Shown: positions 5,852 through 6,500 of the stretch, piece after piece
Layout: each line of letters opens with the position of its first letter
Position numbering within the stretch: position 1 is the first letter of the stretch
Assembly: GCA_947178085.1 (NCBI GenBank)
Contig: CAMWWS010000155.1
Span: 1 to 6,500 of the forward strand
Length of the DNA: 6,500 nucleotides
Direction: 5' to 3'
DNA from: an uncultured Lachnospiraceae bacterium
Lineage (GTDB): Bacteria > Bacillota_A > Clostridia > Lachnospirales > Lachnospiraceae
Notes under the pieces: generated by a model
What the model was told of the DNA's origin: nothing
Seen by the model: only the letters and a program-made list of their open reading frames with translations
Databases searched by the model: none
Translations under genes and position numbers: made by a program

Positions 5852-6500
5852 TTATTTAAATGGAATAACCGCTCCGTCATATGTATTGTTGATATAATCG
5901 GTAATAGCGTCGGATTTCAAAACCTCAATCAATGCCTTGATGCCGTCATTGTTCTCGTTTCCTTCTTTTACAGCAATTACGTTTACATAAGTTGTAGCAG
6001 CTTCAGAATCGGATTTTTCATATGCAATAGCATCTTTTCCAACAGAGAAACCTGCCTGAAGAGCGTAATTACCGTTCAAAACTACGAAAGCAACTTCATC
6101 TTTTACTCTTGCTACCTGTGCTGCTTCTAATTCCAAAATTTCAACATTGTAAGGATTCTCAGAAATATCATTTACAGTAGATTCCAGACTGCTGTTCTTC
6201 AAAGTGATGATTCCGTTATCCTGTAACAGAAGAAGCGCTCTTGCTTCATTGGTTGTATCGTTGGGAACTGCAATTACATCGCCCTCTGCAATGGTGCTTA
6301 AATCGGTTTTCTGTCCCGGATAGATACCAAACGGTTCGTAGTGAATTCCGGCTGCATTTACAAGATGTGTACTGAATTCTTCATTAAATGAATTCAGATA
6401 AGGTATGTGCTGAAAGTAGTTAGCATCAAATTCACCACTTTCTACGACGTTATTAGGCTGAACATAATCGTCAAAAACTGTTATCTGAAGATCCCAGCCC
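5852..6500 (-). CDS. metQ: Methionine-binding lipoprotein, MetQ/NlpA family, partial (N-terminus beyond window)
   Basis: Substrate-binding component of a MetNIQ-type methionine ABC importer. The frame is open from the right edge (first whole codon at 6499) to the stop at 5852, giving 215 C-terminal residues. The signal peptide, lipobox and first several dozen residues lie outside the window. Reading the visible part from residue 1, the family features are VFDDYVQPN (8-16), DANYFQHIPYL (25-35), the hinge-like IAVPNDTTNEAR (76-87), LLLLQDNGII (89-98), ENPYNVEILELEAAQ, VVLNGNYALQAG, YVNVIAV and a C-terminal GGAV-like DGAVIPF. Residues matching the E. coli MetQ methionine-contact positions (Phe, His, Tyr, Arg and two Asn) appear kept. 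A TTG at 6202 could be mistaken for the start, but it is internal (Leu100). metN and metI are not in the window and probably lie beyond the right edge. Unlikely to be linked to the sugar genes. Confidence 0.9.
   Translation of the reverse strand, partial: GWDLQITVFDDYVQPNNVVESGEFDANYFQHIPYLNSFNEEFSTHLVNAAGIHYEPFGIYPGQKTDLSTIAEGDVIAVPNDTTNEARALLLLQDNGIITLKNSSLESTVNDISENPYNVEILELEAAQVARVKDEVAFVVLNGNYALQAGFSVGKDAIAYEKSDSEAATTYVNVIAVKEGNENNDGIKALIEVLKSDAITDYINNTYDGAVIPFK

Overview
The window looks like a chromosomal stretch from a low-to-moderate GC, Gram-positive anaerobe of the Clostridia, most probably a Lachnospiraceae-type gut or rumen bacterium. The grounds are the strong purine-rich Shine-Dalgarno sites, the short lysine-rich lipoprotein signal peptide, the AT-rich intergenic DNA, and the family types present. 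The genus cannot be fixed from the sequence.

Layout. Bases 1-224 hold no supportable gene; they carry a probable promoter and leader. Bases 225-3726 are a three-gene plus-strand operon: two membrane permeases of the LplB and LplC/YtcP type, then a lipid-anchored DUF3502-type solute-binding protein. It is closed by a strong intrinsic terminator at 3769-3797. Bases 3861-5603 (minus strand, convergent) encode a 580-residue protein. It appears to be a cytoplasmic glycoside-hydrolase-like enzyme: a TIM barrel with a GH42-like four-cysteine metal site, a GATase-like domain and a small C-terminal beta domain. From 5852 to the right edge, also on the minus strand, lies the 3' part of a metQ-type methionine-binding lipoprotein gene, cut by the window. 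A modest hairpin at 5772-5810 probably terminates it.

How the genes may work together. The operon supplies the membrane pore and capture protein of a CUT1-type oligosaccharide importer. No ATPase is encoded here, as is usual for this class, which typically shares an MsmX/MsmK-like ATPase encoded elsewhere. The facing enzyme has no signal peptide, so it could cleave the imported sugar inside the cell; this is an inference from adjacency. The metQ-like gene is probably an unrelated neighbour.

The most interesting item is the 580-residue enzyme. It keeps the spacing of the GH42 zinc-cysteine cluster but has an Asp-Asp-Phe motif near where GH42 carries its Asn-Glu acid/base pair, so its substrate and mechanism are open. 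I found no RNA gene, insertion sequence, CRISPR array, defence system or other clearly new system.
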